NCBI RefSeq assembly: GCF_003236295.1
Contig: NZ_POTW01000002.1
Coordinates: 1 to 64,000 of the forward strand
Direction: 5' to 3'
Source: Jiangella anatolica
Lineage (GTDB): Bacteria > Actinomycetota > Actinomycetes > Jiangellales > Jiangellaceae
Length of the DNA stretch: 64,000 nucleotides
Within the stretch, counting starts at the first letter, position 1, and each line of letters begins with the position of its first letter. Positions 35,036 to 45,392 of the stretch are shown here, piece after piece. The position numbers and the translations under genes are program-made. The notes under the pieces are model-generated. The model saw only the letters and a list, made by a program, of their open reading frames with translations. It did not search any database and was not told where the DNA came from.

Positions 35036-35763
35036 CCGGTGACCTGGTCCTCGAGCTCCGGGCGGCCGGTCGCGTGCACGCCGACGGGCCGGACGTGGTG
35101 CACGCGCTGCGCGACGTCAGCCTCGCCCTGCGCACCGGTGAGCTGGTCGCCGTCATGGGGCCGTCGGGATCCGGCAAGAGCACGCTGCTGCACCTGGCCG
35201 GCGGCCTCGACACACCTACCGAGGGCGCCGTCCTCGTCGAGGGCACCGACCTCGCGACGCTGAACCGCGCCGAGCTGGCCGCGATCCGCCGCCGCAGCCT
35301 CGGCTACGTCTTCCAGGACCTCAACCTCATCCCCGCGCTCACCGCCGCCGAGAACGTCGCGCTCCCTCGCGAGCTCGACGGCGTCCGCGCCCGGGCCGCC
35401 CGGCAGGAGGCGCTGGCGGCGCTGACGGAGGTCGGTGTCGGCGACCTCGCCGACCGGTTCCCGGACGAGATGTCCGGCGGCCAGCAGCAACGGGTCGCGA
35501 TCGCCCGGGCGCTCGTCGGGCCGCGGCGGCTGGTGCTGGCCGACGAGCCCACCGGCGCGCTGGACTCGCAGACCGGCGAGGACGTGCTGCGGGTGCTGCG
35601 GGCCCGCTGCGACGCCGGCGCCTCCGGGCTGCTGGTGACGCACGAGGCGCGGCACGCCGCCTGGGCCGACCGGGTGGTGTTCCTGCGCGACGGCGCGCTG
35701 ATCGACGACACCGGGGTGGCGCCGCCGCCGGAGGTGCTGCTGGGCGCGGACGGCTTCGGATGA
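35032..35763 (+). CDS. ABC transporter ATP-binding protein (MacB/LolD type)
   Basis: The 243-residue ATPase has Walker A GPSGSGKST at 43-51, Q-loop VFQDLNLIPALTAAENVALP, signature MSGGQQQRVAIARAL at about 143, Walker B LVLADEPTGALD and the His switch VTHEARHAAW. The ENVALP and DEPTGALD patterns put it in the FtsE/LolD/MacB group. It powers the FtsX-like permease encoded next, with a four-base overlap at each end. Confidence 0.95.
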   Translation: MTGDLVLELRAAGRVHADGPDVVHALRDVSLALRTGELVAVMGPSGSGKSTLLHLAGGLDTPTEGAVLVEGTDLATLNRAELAAIRRRSLGYVFQDLNLIPALTAAENVALPRELDGVRARAARQEALAALTEVGVGDLADRFPDEMSGGQQQRVAIARALVGPRRLVLADEPTGALDSQTGEDVLRVLRARCDAGASGLLVTHEARHAAWADRVVFLRDGALIDDTGVAPPPEVLLGADGFG

Positions 35764-38504
35764 GCCGGCGGGGGCGCGGCTGGCGGCCCGCGCTGCGGAT
35801 CGCCCGGCGGCAGGTGCGCCGCAACCTCGGCCGGTCGCTGCTGGTCGCGGTGCTGGTCGGGCTGCCGGTCGCCGGCGCCACCATCGCCGACGTCCTCTAC
35901 CGCAGCGCCGAGTCGCCGGACCGGTCCGCGTACCAGCGGATGGGCGACGCCGACGCCGTCCTCGAGATCACGGCGTTCGACCGGCTGCCGGTGCCGCCGG
36001 ACGGCACGCCGCCGATCATCGAGCTCACCTCCAACGAACTGCCCGAGCCCGACCGCGACCCCGCCTCCGTCGACCTGGCCGCGCTGGTCCCGCCGGGCAC
36101 CGTGCTGGTCCCCGACCGGCTCAACTACACCGTCCGGCTGCGTGACGGCGACACCGTGCTGCGCCCGCAGCTGCTCGACATCGGCGCGCAGGGCGGCCCG
36201 CTGTCCGACCACGTGTACCGGCTGGACGAGGGGCGCTGGCCGGAGCGGCCGGACGAGGTCGCGTTGACGCGGCGGCTGGCCGAGCAGCTGGACCTGCTGG
36301 ACGGCGGCGACCTGCGTCCGGACGCGACGGTGCGGTTCGACGGCGGGCCGGAGCTGCGGGTCTCGGGGCTGCTGATCGACCCGTTCTTCCTCGACGGCGA
36401 GGCGATCAGCGCCGCGCCCGGCTCCGAGGCCGCCGAGTTCGCCGCGACCGCGCTGGACCACGGCTGGAACGACCTGGCGTACACGGGCGGGCGCGCCTAC
36501 CTGGCCGACCTGCCCGCCGGCGCCGACCTCACCGCGCTCGGCGTGGCCCTGGCCGCGGACGGCGTCGGCCTGCAGACGCGCAGCGCGATCGCCGATCCGG
36601 GCCAGTACTACGAGGGCGGCGGCAGCGGGCCGACCGCCGAGGAGGTGCAGCAGGCCGCGCTGACCGCCATGGTCGTCGGTCTGGGGCTGCTGGAGGTCGT
36701 GCTGCTGGCCGGCGCCGCGTTCGCCGTCGGGGCCCGGCGGCAGGTCCGCGAGATCGGCCTGCTCGTCGCCGGCGGCGCGAGTGCGGCACAGGTGCGCCGG
36801 ACGGTGCTGGCGCAGGGACTGGTGCTGGGCGTGCTCGGCGCGGCGCTGGGCCTGGCGGCCGGCGCGGCGCTGGTGCCGCTCGCCGCGCCGGCCTGGGAGT
36901 CCTACCTCGGCTCGCTGATCGACGACTGGACGTTCGGCTGGGCGGAGTTGGCCATCGCCGCCGGCGTCGGTGTGCTGTCCGGGCTGGCGGCCGCCGTGGT
37001 GCCGGCCATCGGCGCCGCCCGGATGCAGCCGGTCGACGCGCTGGCGCAGCGGTTCCGGACCACCCGGCTGGCGGCCCGGCTGCCGCTGCTCGGCGTCGTG
37101 CTGTTCGTCGCGGGCGCCGGCGGCGCGCTGATCGCCAGCCGAATCCTGGCCGGGACGCTGGACGAGTACGGCCGGCAGTTGGCGGAGCTGGCCGGCAGCG
37201 GCCGGTATCTCCTGGCGCCGGTGACGGCGCCCTACATCGCCGTCCAGCTGACAGGGGCATTGGTCGCGACCGCCGGGCTGGTCATGCTGCTGCCCGGGCT
37301 GATCTCGGCGCTGGCCCGCGGGGCGCACCGGCTCGGCCTCTCCGCCCGGCTGGCGTTGCGCGACGCGGCCCGGCACCGGCACCGCACCGCGCCGACGGTC
37401 GCGGCCATCGCGATCGTCGTGGCCGGGACGACGGCGGTCGCGTTCGCCGCCGGCGGCTCGGCCCGGGCCGAGGAGCTGCGCTACACGCCGTCGCTGCCCG
37501 ACAACGTCCTCCGCGTCGAGGTCGACCGGCACGGACAGCCGATGGACGACGCGCTGGCGCAGCTCGCAGCCGCCGAGGAGGAGCTGACCGCGCGGCTGCC
37601 CGATGCCGTCGTCCACCGGGTGACGGAGGCGACCGTGCCGCTGATGAACGGCGACCAGATCATGCACGACAGCGCGTGGCTGCAGGGCCAGGGGATCTGC
37701 GCCGACTGCGGCTCGGCGACCGGTTCGGTCTACATCGCGGTCGCCGACCCGGCGATCATGGCCGTCGCCGCCGGTCACGAGCCGAGCCCGGCCGACCTCG
37801 CCGCCGTCGCCGCCGGCGAGATCGTCGTCTACGACCGCAGCTACCTCGACGACACGAGCACCGCCGCCGTCGACACGTTTCCGGCCGACGACGGGCCGCC
37901 GGTCCGGATCGAGCTCCCCGGGCACCTGGCCGAGCGCGACCTCGCCTACACGTCACTGCCGGGCGCCTTCGCCTCGGCGCAGACGCTGGAGGCGAACGGC
38001 TTCAGGCTCGTGTCGTCGGTCAGCATCGTGACGTTCGGCGACACGACACCGGACCAGCTCGACGCCGCCATGCTGGCCGCCGAGGCCGCCGGCGCCTTCC
38101 CGATGATCGAGGTGGCGCCGGAGCCCGAGGCGGACGCGGCGGTGCTGGCGCTGACCGCGGGCGCGGCGTTCGTGACGCTGGTCGGCGTGGCGATCGCGGT
38201 CTCGCTGGCCGCCGCCGAGGGCCGCGCCGACCTGGCCACGCTGGCCGCCGTCGGTGCGCCACCCCGCCGTCGGCGTGCCCTGGCCGGCGCGCAGGCGCTG
38301 GTCGTGGCCGGGCTCGGCGTACTGATCGGATCCGGGCTGGGCGTCTACTTCGCCTATCTCGTGTGGCCGGCGCTGGGCTCGCCGGAGTTCATCTGGGCCT
38401 GGGACACCCTCGCCGTCACCGGTGTCGCCGTGCCCGTCCTGGCCGTGCTCATCGCGGTGCTCTTCACCCCGAGCCGGCTGCCGATGGTCAGGAGGGTCGA
38501 GTGA
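35760..38504 (+). CDS. FtsX-like ABC permease, large
   Basis: The 914-residue membrane protein has an N-terminal membrane helix, a large extracytoplasmic domain (about 45-290) and two FtsX blocks. One lies at about 300-420 (ALTAMVVGLGLLEVVLLAGAAFAVGARRQVREIGLLVAGGASAAQVRRT) and a second at the C-terminus (VTLVGVAIAVSLAAAEGRADLATLAAVGAPPRRRR). A second outside domain lies between. It works with the ATPase before it, probably in export or resistance rather than import, as is usual for PadR-linked MacB-type systems. Confidence 0.92.
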   Translation: MSRRGRGWRPALRIARRQVRRNLGRSLLVAVLVGLPVAGATIADVLYRSAESPDRSAYQRMGDADAVLEITAFDRLPVPPDGTPPIIELTSNELPEPDRDPASVDLAALVPPGTVLVPDRLNYTVRLRDGDTVLRPQLLDIGAQGGPLSDHVYRLDEGRWPERPDEVALTRRLAEQLDLLDGGDLRPDATVRFDGGPELRVSGLLIDPFFLDGEAISAAPGSEAAEFAATALDHGWNDLAYTGGRAYLADLPAGADLTALGVALAADGVGLQTRSAIADPGQYYEGGGSGPTAEEVQQAALTAMVVGLGLLEVVLLAGAAFAVGARRQVREIGLLVAGGASAAQVRRTVLAQGLVLGVLGAALGLAAGAALVPLAAPAWESYLGSLIDDWTFGWAELAIAAGVGVLSGLAAAVVPAIGAARMQPVDALAQRFRTTRLAARLPLLGVVLFVAGAGGALIASRILAGTLDEYGRQLAELAGSGRYLLAPVTAPYIAVQLTGALVATAGLVMLLPGLISALARGAHRLGLSARLALRDAARHRHRTAPTVAAIAIVVAGTTAVAFAAGGSARAEELRYTPSLPDNVLRVEVDRHGQPMDDALAQLAAAEEELTARLPDAVVHRVTEATVPLMNGDQIMHDSAWLQGQGICADCGSATGSVYIAVADPAIMAVAAGHEPSPADLAAVAAGEIVVYDRSYLDDTSTAAVDTFPADDGPPVRIELPGHLAERDLAYTSLPGAFASAQTLEANGFRLVSSVSIVTFGDTTPDQLDAAMLAAEAAGAFPMIEVAPEPEADAAVLALTAGAAFVTLVGVAIAVSLAAAEGRADLATLAAVGAPPRRRRALAGAQALVVAGLGVLIGSGLGVYFAYLVWPALGSPEFIWAWDTLAVTGVAVPVLAVLIAVLFTPSRLPMVRRVE

Positions 38505-38665
38505 ACAGCAGCACAGTGCGCCGTGCCCGGCAGGCCGCGCGCCGCCGGACGCTGGAGCTGCTCGCCCTGCGCAGAGCGGAGGCGGCCGGACGGCAACAGC
38601 GCCCGGCGCCGGCGCGTGGACGTCAAGTCCGACCCGGCCGGGCGGAAGCTGGCCCGGAGGGGTAA
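38501..38665 (+). CDS. possible small basic protein, 54 aa
   Basis: GTG 38501 overlaps the FtsX stop (GTGA) and the frame ends TAA at 38665, ten bases before the Bpa start. The product is strikingly Arg/Ala/Gln-rich and would bind nucleic acid or be disordered. The overlap suggests coupling, but the composition is also that of random GC-rich frame, so I hold it as doubtful. Confidence 0.3.
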   Translation: MNSSTVRRARQAARRRTLELLALRRAEAAGRQQRPAPARGRQVRPGRAEAGPEG

Positions 38666-38675
38666 AGATGGTCCC

Positions 38676-39251
38676 ATGACGGAGCCGAACGAGAACGCCC
38701 AGTCCCGCGAGACCCCCGAGGACGACGAGCAGCGCGTGGTGGTCGTCGGCCCCGACGGCATGGCCATCGAGTCCGCGCCCGGCGGTCAGGAGGGGCAGCG
38801 CTCGCTCACCGACCTGGTCGAGCAGCCGGCCAAGGTCATGCGCATCGGCAGCATGATCAAGCAGCTGCTCGACGAGGTGAAGGCCGCGCCGCTCGACGAG
38901 GCCAGCCGCCGCCGCCTCGGCGAGATCCACCGGGCCTCCATCGACGAGCTCGAGGACGGCCTGGCGCCGGAGCTGGTCGACGAGCTGGAGCGGCTCGCGC
39001 TGCCGTTCGGCGACGACACCGTGCCCACCGACGCCGAGCTGCGGGTCGCGCAGGCGCAGCTGGTCGGCTGGCTGGAGGGCCTGTTCCACGGCATCCAGAC
39101 CACGCTGTTCGCGCAGCAGATGGCCGCGCGGGCGCAGCTGGAGCAGATGCGCCGTGCGTTGCCGCCGGGGGTGCAGCTTGCGCCCGGCCAGGCGATGCCC
39201 GGTCAGCCCGAGGACGGCGGCGACCAGCGCGGCAGCGGGATGTATCTCTGA
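38676..39251 (+). CDS. bpa: bacterial proteasome activator Bpa
   Basis: The 191-residue protein matches the actinobacterial Bpa/PafE family (DUF2587). A disordered acidic start is followed by the helical core QRSLTDLVEQPAKVMRIGSMIKQLLDEVKAAPLDEASRRRL and LVDELERLALPFGDDTVPTDAELRVAQAQLVGWLEGLFHGIQTTLFAQQMAARAQLEQMRRALPPG. The final residues GMYL correspond to the GQYL-type tail that docks into the 20S proteasome. Bpa opens the proteasome gate without ATP and feeds unfolded proteins. ATG 38676 is in line with the family. Confidence 0.93.
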   Translation: MTEPNENAQSRETPEDDEQRVVVVGPDGMAIESAPGGQEGQRSLTDLVEQPAKVMRIGSMIKQLLDEVKAAPLDEASRRRLGEIHRASIDELEDGLAPELVDELERLALPFGDDTVPTDAELRVAQAQLVGWLEGLFHGIQTTLFAQQMAARAQLEQMRRALPPGVQLAPGQAMPGQPEDGGDQRGSGMYL

Positions 39252-39318
39252 CGAACGCGGCCGGCGATCCGCTGCTGGGGCGGATCGCCGGCCGGGTCGT
39301 GCCGGTGCAGGGCGCCGG

Positions 39319-39774
39319 TCAGGCGGCCGTGCGGGCGTGGCTCTCGATGACGCTGGCCAGGCGTGGCAGCGCCTCCTCGACGTGCTTTTGCGCCTGCGGG
39401 CGCAGCTTGCTGTAGACCTTCTTGACGCTGTCGCGCTGCGACGCCGCGGCGCGCGCGTCGGAGACGCCGAGCAGGGCGTCGGCGACCTCGGCGCGGCGGC
39501 CCTCGAAGTAGTCGGCGAGCGAGCCGCCGCCGGTGGCCTGGAAGTCGGCGTAGAACGGCTCGGCCCGTTCGACGAACGAGTCGAGCATGTTGTCGATCGT
39601 CTCCGGGACGAACCCGGCGTTGATCCTCTTCAGCACCGCGTAGCCGCCCTTGACGGCCATGCCGGAGACGCCGCCCTTGTCGGAGACCTCGGCGTCGACG
39701 AGCTGGTGGAGGTCCTTGACGACGGCGGGCCGGCGGGCCGGGTCGAGAAGGATCTCGCGAAGTGTGTCAGCCAT
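39319..39774 (-). CDS. helical conserved hypothetical protein (DUF6918-like)
   Basis: From ATG 39774 the 151-residue product reads MADTLREILLDPARRPAVVKDLHQLVDAEVSDKGGVSGMAVKGGYAVLKRINAG, then a long helical stretch. It looks like the uncharacterised actinobacterial family I recall as DUF6918. The start is preceded by GAGGGGCACTTCCCAC. No membrane segment or catalytic motif is visible. It stands alone, convergent to bpa. Confidence 0.75.
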   Translation of the reverse strand: MADTLREILLDPARRPAVVKDLHQLVDAEVSDKGGVSGMAVKGGYAVLKRINAGFVPETIDNMLDSFVERAEPFYADFQATGGGSLADYFEGRRAEVADALLGVSDARAAASQRDSVKKVYSKLRPQAQKHVEEALPRLASVIESHARTAA

Positions 39775-39901
39775 GTGGGAAGTGCCCCTCAGTATCGAAA
39801 TGATCAGGTGTGACGGTGGTTGCTCCGCCACTGTAGAACACGAAGATCGGTGCGGCGAAGAGTGGCATTCGCGCGCTTTGTCCGTGCGGCGCCGGCCGGG
39901 G

Positions 39902-40708
39902 TCAGGCGAAGTAGCCGTCGAGCACGGTGGCCAGGCCGTCGGACTCCACGTCGGCGCAGACGGCGTCGGCCACGGCCTTGACGTCGTCGGGGGCCTGGCC
40001 CATCGCGACGCCGACGCCGGCCCAGCGCAGCATCTCCACGTCGTTGTGGCCGTCGCCGACGGCGAGCGCGTCGGCCCCCTGCAACCCGAGCTTGCCGGCG
40101 ACCTTGCTCAGCCCGGACGCCTTCGAGACGCCGACCGGCATGATGTCCAGCCACGCGGTGTAGCCGATCGCGTAGTCGACGCTGGGCAGGCCGGAGGCGT
40201 GGGCGATCTCGCGCAGCCGGTCGCGGTCGCCGTCGGGCCAGCGCACGACCAGCCGGGTCACCGGCTGAGCGACCAGCGCCTCGTGCGGGACGACGGTGAC
40301 CGTGCCGTCGAGGTCGCCGGCCGGGAACTCGCCGGTGACGCGGTAGCCGCGGCCCAGCTCCTCGACCGCCAGCACGGCGTCGGGGATCCGGGTGGTGAAG
40401 TACCGCACGGTGTCGGTGATGTCGAACGTCTCGATGTCCACCGGCGCCCGGCTCTCGACGTCGACGACGACGGCGCCGTTCGAGCAGACCGCGTAGCCGT
40501 CCTTGAGCCCCAGCTGGTCCAGCAGCGGCAGCGTCGAGTGCATCGACCGCCCGGTGGCGACGACGATGTGCGCACCGGCGTCGTGCGCTCGCCGCACCGC
40601 GTCGACGACGACGGCTCGCGGCGGCCGGTGGAACTCGGCGTAGGTGACGATCGTGCCGTCGACGTCGAGTGCGACCAGCGCCGGGCGCCACTCGCCGGCC
40701 GGCGTCAC
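39902..40708 (-). CDS. HAD-superfamily (Cof-type) hydrolase
   Basis: The 268-residue phosphatase has HAD motif [13 protein letters not shown] (Asp at about 15), motif [11 protein letters not shown], a type C2 cap with substrate-facing strands and motif [35 protein letters not shown]. This is the Cof family acting on sugar phosphates or cofactors in the cytoplasm. GTG 40708 overlaps the serS stop by four bases, so it is translated with serS, a conserved order in actinobacteria. Confidence 0.92.
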   Translation of the reverse strand: MTPAGEWRPALVALDVDGTIVTYAEFHRPPRAVVVDAVRRAHDAGAHIVVATGRSMHSTLPLLDQLGLKDGYAVCSNGAVVVDVESRAPVDIETFDITDTVRYFTTRIPDAVLAVEELGRGYRVTGEFPAGDLDGTVTVVPHEALVAQPVTRLVVRWPDGDRDRLREIAHASGLPSVDYAIGYTAWLDIMPVGVSKASGLSKVAGKLGLQGADALAVGDGHNDVEMLRWAGVGVAMGQAPDDVKAVADAVCADVESDGLATVLDGYFA

Positions 40709-41970
40709 GCCGCGACCGGTTCCAGCAGCTCGCGTCCGCCGAGGAACGGGCGCAGCGCCTTCGGCACGTGCACCGAGCCGTCGGGCTGCTGGTGGTTCTC
40801 CAGCAGCGCCACGATCCATCGCGTCGTCGCCAGCGTGCCGTTCAGCGTCGCGACCGGGCGGGTGCCGCCGTCGGTGCGCTCGCGGATCCCCAGCCGGCGG
40901 GCCTGGAACGTCGTGCAGTTCGACGTCGAGGTCAGCTCCAGCCAGCGCTCCTGCGACGGCAGCCACGCCTCGCAGTCGAACTTGCGCGCCGCGCTGGACC
41001 CGAGGTCGCCGGCCGCGACGTCGATGACGCGGTACGGCAGCTCCATGTCGGCCAACATCTGCTCCTCCCAGCCGAGCAGGCGCGCGTGCTCGTCCGCGGC
41101 GTCCTCCTCGCGGCAGTAGCAGAACATCTCGACCTTGTGGAACTGGTGAACGCGGATGATCCCGCGGGTGTCCTTTCCGTAAGAACCCGCCTCGCGCCGG
41201 TAGCAGGCCGACCAGCCGGCGTAGCGCAGCGGCCCGTCGGAGAGGTCGACGATCTCGTCGGCGTGGTAGCCGGCCAGCGCGACCTCGCTGGTGCCGACCA
41301 GGTAGAGGTCGTCGGCCTCGACGCGGTAGATCTCGTCGGCGTGCGCGCCGAGGAAGCCGGTGCCGCCCATGATCTCCGGGCGCACCAGCGTCGGCGTGAT
41401 GACCGGCGTGAACCCGGCGGCGACGGCGGTGGCCATGCCGTGGTTGAGGATGGCCAGCTCCAGCTGGGCGCCGACGCCGGTGAGGAAGTAGAACCGTGAG
41501 CCCGACACCTTGGCGCCGCGCTCGGTGTCGATGGCGCGCAGCCCCTCACCCAGCTCCAGGTGGTCGCGGACCCGCTCCAGCGCCGGCTTGTCGCCGACCT
41601 CCCTGAGCACGACGTAGTCGTCCTCGCCGCCGGCGGGCACGCCGTCGAGGACGAGGTTCGACGGCACCCGGGCCAGCTCGTCGAGGGTCGCCTGTGCTGC
41701 CGCGGCGGCGGCCTCGGCGGCCTTCACCTCGGCGGCCAGCTCCTGGACCGCGGCCAGCAGCTGTTGCTTCTCCTCCGGCGCGGCCTTCGAGATCAGCTTG
41801 CCCCGGCTCTTCTGCTCCGCGCGCAGCCGCTCGAACTCGGCGAGGGAGGACCGGCGCGACTCGTCGGCGGCGAGCAGCTCGTCGACGACGGCCTCGCTCT
41901 CGCCGCGCGCTCGCTGCGAGGCGCGGACACGGTCGGGGTCTTCCCGGATCAGGCGCAGATCTAGCACCAC
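40705..41970 (-). CDS. serS: seryl-tRNA synthetase
   Basis: The 421-residue class II synthetase charges tRNA-Ser. It has the N-terminal coiled-coil arm (about residues 30-105), motif 1 around [13 protein letters not shown], motif 2 [27 protein letters not shown] and motif 3 [18 protein letters not shown]. The arm is the part that recognises the long variable arm of tRNA-Ser, relevant to the three class II tRNAs in this window. Start is GTG 41970 or the next codon GTG 41967. Confidence 0.97.
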   Translation of the reverse strand: MVLDLRLIREDPDRVRASQRARGESEAVVDELLAADESRRSSLAEFERLRAEQKSRGKLISKAAPEEKQQLLAAVQELAAEVKAAEAAAAAAQATLDELARVPSNLVLDGVPAGGEDDYVVLREVGDKPALERVRDHLELGEGLRAIDTERGAKVSGSRFYFLTGVGAQLELAILNHGMATAVAAGFTPVITPTLVRPEIMGGTGFLGAHADEIYRVEADDLYLVGTSEVALAGYHADEIVDLSDGPLRYAGWSACYRREAGSYGKDTRGIIRVHQFHKVEMFCYCREEDAADEHARLLGWEEQMLADMELPYRVIDVAAGDLGSSAARKFDCEAWLPSQERWLELTSTSNCTTFQARRLGIRERTDGGTRPVATLNGTLATTRWIVALLENHQQPDGSVHVPKALRPFLGGRELLEPVAA

Positions 41971-42025
41971 CCGAGGGTATCGGGCCGGGCGGCCGGGGCG
42001 CGCGGGGGTTTCGCTCCGCCGCGGC

Positions 42026-42961
42026 TCAGCCGCGCAGCTGCGCCAGCCAGGCGGCGGCGTCGTCGAAGTCGGCGTTCGCGGTGCCGGGCAGCACCGGCGG
42101 GCGGACGCCGTCGGCGCGCGGGTAGGAGCCGAGGAAGCGGACGCTGCCGCAGACCCGGCGCAGGCCCATCATCGCCTCGCCCACCCGGGCGTCGGCGACG
42201 TGGCCCTCGACGTCGATGGCGAAGCAGTAGCGGCCCATGCCGTTGCCGGTGGGCCGCGACTCGATCCGGGTGAGGTTGACGCCGCGGGCGGAGAACTGCT
42301 CGAGGATCTCCAGCAGCGCGCCCGGGTGGTCGTCGCGGATGAACGCGACCAGCGTGGTCTTGTCCGAGCCGGTCGGCCGGCCCGGCCGCCCCGGCGGCGT
42401 GACGAGGACGAACCGGGTGACGGCGTCGGAGTCCTCGCCGATGTCGACGGCCAGCGCGTCCAGGCCGTAGCGCTCGCCGGCCAGCGGCGCTGCGATCGCC
42501 GCGTCGTACACGGTGCCGTCGGCGCCCGGCGTCCGGTTCGCGACGGAGGCCGCCGCGGCCGCCGTCGACGGGCCGAGCGCGATGACGGCGTCGGGCAGCT
42601 TCGCCGTGACCCAGGCCCGGCACTGCGCCTCGGCCACCGGGTGCGTCACGATGCGCCGGACGTCGGCGAGGTCCGTACCGGGGCGGGCGAGCAGGGTGAA
42701 CGTGACCGGCAGCAGCACCTCGGCGGTGATCGCGAGCGGCTCGCCGCGGATCAGCTCGTCCAGCGTGGCGTTGACCGAGCCCTCGACCGAGTTCTCCAGG
42801 GGTACGACCGCGCCGGCCACCTCGCCCGTACGCACCGCGTTGATGGCGGCGTGCACCGTCGGCGACGGCTCCAGCGTCGCGCCGGCCAGGGCGGGGAAGC
42901 GCAGAGCGGCCGCCTCGGTGAAGGTTGCCTCCGGGCCCAGGTAGGCGTAACGATCGGTCAT
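42026..42961 (-). CDS. pheA: prephenate dehydratase
   Basis: The 311-residue enzyme makes phenylpyruvate for phenylalanine synthesis. The catalytic domain starts [17 protein letters not shown] and includes [21 protein letters not shown] in the DAVTRFVLV stretch is the family's active-site region. A C-terminal ACT domain ([36 protein letters not shown], about residues 200-285) binds phenylalanine for feedback inhibition. It is transcribed towards serS with about 55 bases between. Confidence 0.96.
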   Translation of the reverse strand: MTDRYAYLGPEATFTEAAALRFPALAGATLEPSPTVHAAINAVRTGEVAGAVVPLENSVEGSVNATLDELIRGEPLAITAEVLLPVTFTLLARPGTDLADVRRIVTHPVAEAQCRAWVTAKLPDAVIALGPSTAAAAASVANRTPGADGTVYDAAIAAPLAGERYGLDALAVDIGEDSDAVTRFVLVTPPGRPGRPTGSDKTTLVAFIRDDHPGALLEILEQFSARGVNLTRIESRPTGNGMGRYCFAIDVEGHVADARVGEAMMGLRRVCGSVRFLGSYPRADGVRPPVLPGTANADFDDAAAWLAQLRG

Positions 42962-43043
42962 ACCCAGCAGCCTAGTGTGTCAGCCTGGCCACAATTGGCG
43001 GCTTCATTGCCGCCCGAAGGAGCAGGTGCGGATACGGTCGACC

Positions 43044-45371
43044 ATGATGGACGTGGAGCGCGCAGGCAGGACCGGCACGCATCCCGGCGCCGCGCGACGC
43101 CGGATGCGGGCGGGCCGCACTCGCCTCGGCGTCCTCCTGATCATGGTGCTGGCCGTTCTCGCGCCGCTGCTGACGCCGTCCGCGGCGGCCGCCGAGACAC
43201 CGCCGGCCGCGACGACGTCGGACCCGCAGCAGCGCGTCGTCTTCCTCGGCATCGCCGGGCTGGCCTGGCCCGACATCACCGCCGAGGGCACGCCGAACCT
43301 CTATGAGATGGCCGGCTCCGAGGCGGCCGGCTCGCTGACCGTCCGTACCGTCCGCACGCGCACCTGTGTGGTCGACGGCTGGCTGACGGTGAGCGCCGGG
43401 CGCCGCGCCACGGACATGTTCGACACCGACGCCGACGGCGAGAACGACCGGTACTGCCGGCAGCCGCCGGAGCCGGTCGCCGCCCAGGACGGTCCCGGCG
43501 TCATGGTTCCGGCCTGGGAGCTGCTGCAGCAGCAACAGGACGACAACTCCTACAACGCCGAGATCGGCCTGCTCGGCGACCGGCTGGCCGAGGCCGGCGT
43601 GTGCGCGACGGCCGTCGGCCCGGGCGCGGCGCTGGCACTGGCCGACTCGACCGGGCGGGTGCCGACGTACCACCAGTTCACCGGCGATCTCGGCGGCGGG
43701 CTGCTGAACGAGTGCCCGGTGACCGTCGTGGATCTCGGCGGACTGGCCAACCCGGCCCCGCGCGGCAGCGACGAGGCCACCGTCCAGGCCGCGCTGGACA
43801 CCCGGCGGCAGACCGCGGCCAGCATCGACCAGCTCGTCGGCCGGATCATCGACCAGCTGCCGCCGGACACCGCGCTGATGATCGCCGGGCTGGCCGACAG
43901 CGTCGCCACCCCGGTCCCGCTGCCCGAGGAGCCCACGCCGATGCCGCCGGCCGGGCTGCGCGTGGCGCTCGCCTCCGGTCCGATCGCCGACGGCGGCACG
44001 TTCGGGCCGCAGTGGCTGACGTCGTCGTCGACGCTGTGGCCGGGGCTGGTGCAGCTGACCGACGTCGCGTCGACGCTGCTGGCCTACGCCGGTGTCGACG
44101 AGCCCGCGAAGGACTCCGTCGGGCGGCCCTGGCGGGGCGCCGGCGCCCACCCGGGCAGCTCTGCGGCGACGGTGTCCGAGCTGATCGGCGTCGACCGCGC
44201 CTCGGACATCTACCGCGACCAGTCCGGCCCGTTCTTCCAGATCCTCGGCGTCGTGCTGCTGGTGACGTTCGCCGCAGCGGTGCTGGCGCTGCGCCGCCGG
44301 GTGTCGTCGCGGTCGGTCGTGCTGCGCGTCGTGCAGGCGGTCGCGGTGCTGGCGGCGGCCGCGCCGGTCGCGTCGTACCTGGCCAACGTCACCCGGTGGT
44401 GGCGCTACGACCAGCCGAACACCGTCCTCTGGACGTCGATCGTCGTCGGGGCCCTGGCGCTGACGGTCGTCGCGCTGGCCGGGCCGTGGCGCCGTCGCGT
44501 CTACGGGCCGCCGGGGGTCGTGGCCGGCGTGACGGCGACGGTGCTGGCGGTCGACGTCGCCAGCGGGTCCTCGTTGCAGCAGTCGAGCCTGCTCGGGCTG
44601 TCGCCGCTGGTGGCCGGCCGGTTCTACGGCTTCGGCAACATCCCGTTCGCGATCTTCGTCGTCGCCAGCCTGGTCGCCGCGGCGGCGCTGGGCCAGTGGC
44701 TGCTCGACATCCACCGGTCGCGTCGGTTCGCCGCCGGCGCCGTCATGGTCGTCGGCATGATCGCCGTGGTCATCGACGGCGCTCCGCAGGCCGGCGCGGA
44801 CGTCGGCGGCATCCTCGCCGCGATCCCCGGTTTCGCGGTGCTCGTGCTCGGCACCTACGGCGCCCGCGTCACGTTCGCCCGCCTGGCGCTCGCCGCCGCC
44901 GGCGCGACCGCGCTGTTCGGGCTGTTCGCGTTCCTCGACTGGCTGCGCCCACCCGGCTCGCGGACGCACTTCGGCAGCTTCTTCGACGACGTGCTCTCCG
45001 GCGACGCGCTGACGGTGATCTTCCGCAAGGCCGAGGCGTCGTTCGGGACACTGGAACGCTGGCCGATCTACGGCTGGCTGGTGCCGGTCATCTACGTGGT
45101 GATCCTCTGGCTGACCCGGCCCGACGGCGAGCAGGCGATGGAGCGGACGGTCCAGCACTGGTCGCTGTTCCGGTACCTGGTGTGGGCCGCGCTGCTCACC
45201 GGCGCCGCCGGGTTCGCGGCGAACGACTCCGGCATCATCGTGCCGGCGCTGCTGCTGACGGTGGGCGTGCCGCTCGGCGTCGCGGCGGTCGCGGCGGCGT
45301 CGCGGCTGTCGCCGTCACCGGCCGACGACACGCCTATGGCGTCCTCTAGCGAAATCTACGGTTCCCGCTAG
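43044..45371 (+). CDS. large membrane protein with alkaline-phosphatase-like outer domain
   Basis: The 775-residue protein has an N-terminal signal-like helix (about 25-48), then an extracytoplasmic domain of about 330 residues. This reads VVFLGIAGLAWPDITAEGTPNLYEMAGSEAAGSLTVRTV and resembles the alkaline-phosphatase/nucleotide-pyrophosphatase fold. Eleven or so membrane helices follow (about 395-760). It may modify or translocate an envelope component; the family is known only as conserved in actinomycetes. ATG 43044 or 43047 fits the signal. It is divergent from pheA. Confidence 0.8.
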   Translation: MMDVERAGRTGTHPGAARRRMRAGRTRLGVLLIMVLAVLAPLLTPSAAAAETPPAATTSDPQQRVVFLGIAGLAWPDITAEGTPNLYEMAGSEAAGSLTVRTVRTRTCVVDGWLTVSAGRRATDMFDTDADGENDRYCRQPPEPVAAQDGPGVMVPAWELLQQQQDDNSYNAEIGLLGDRLAEAGVCATAVGPGAALALADSTGRVPTYHQFTGDLGGGLLNECPVTVVDLGGLANPAPRGSDEATVQAALDTRRQTAASIDQLVGRIIDQLPPDTALMIAGLADSVATPVPLPEEPTPMPPAGLRVALASGPIADGGTFGPQWLTSSSTLWPGLVQLTDVASTLLAYAGVDEPAKDSVGRPWRGAGAHPGSSAATVSELIGVDRASDIYRDQSGPFFQILGVVLLVTFAAAVLALRRRVSSRSVVLRVVQAVAVLAAAAPVASYLANVTRWWRYDQPNTVLWTSIVVGALALTVVALAGPWRRRVYGPPGVVAGVTATVLAVDVASGSSLQQSSLLGLSPLVAGRFYGFGNIPFAIFVVASLVAAAALGQWLLDIHRSRRFAAGAVMVVGMIAVVIDGAPQAGADVGGILAAIPGFAVLVLGTYGARVTFARLALAAAGATALFGLFAFLDWLRPPGSRTHFGSFFDDVLSGDALTVIFRKAEASFGTLERWPIYGWLVPVIYVVILWLTRPDGEQAMERTVQHWSLFRYLVWAALLTGAAGFAANDSGIIVPALLLTVGVPLGVAAVAAASRLSPSPADDTPMASSSEIYGSR

Positions 45372-45392
45372 ACGACACCATAGAGTCCGATC

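Noticed and set aside
35304-37925. 873-codon open frame antisense to the ABC permease
   Set aside because: Composition is typical of the third-frame reading of a GC-rich gene; the plus strand has clear FtsX and ATPase motifs.
42972-45158. 728-codon frame antisense to the large membrane protein
   Set aside because: Same shadow effect; no motifs, while the plus strand has many well-formed membrane helices.
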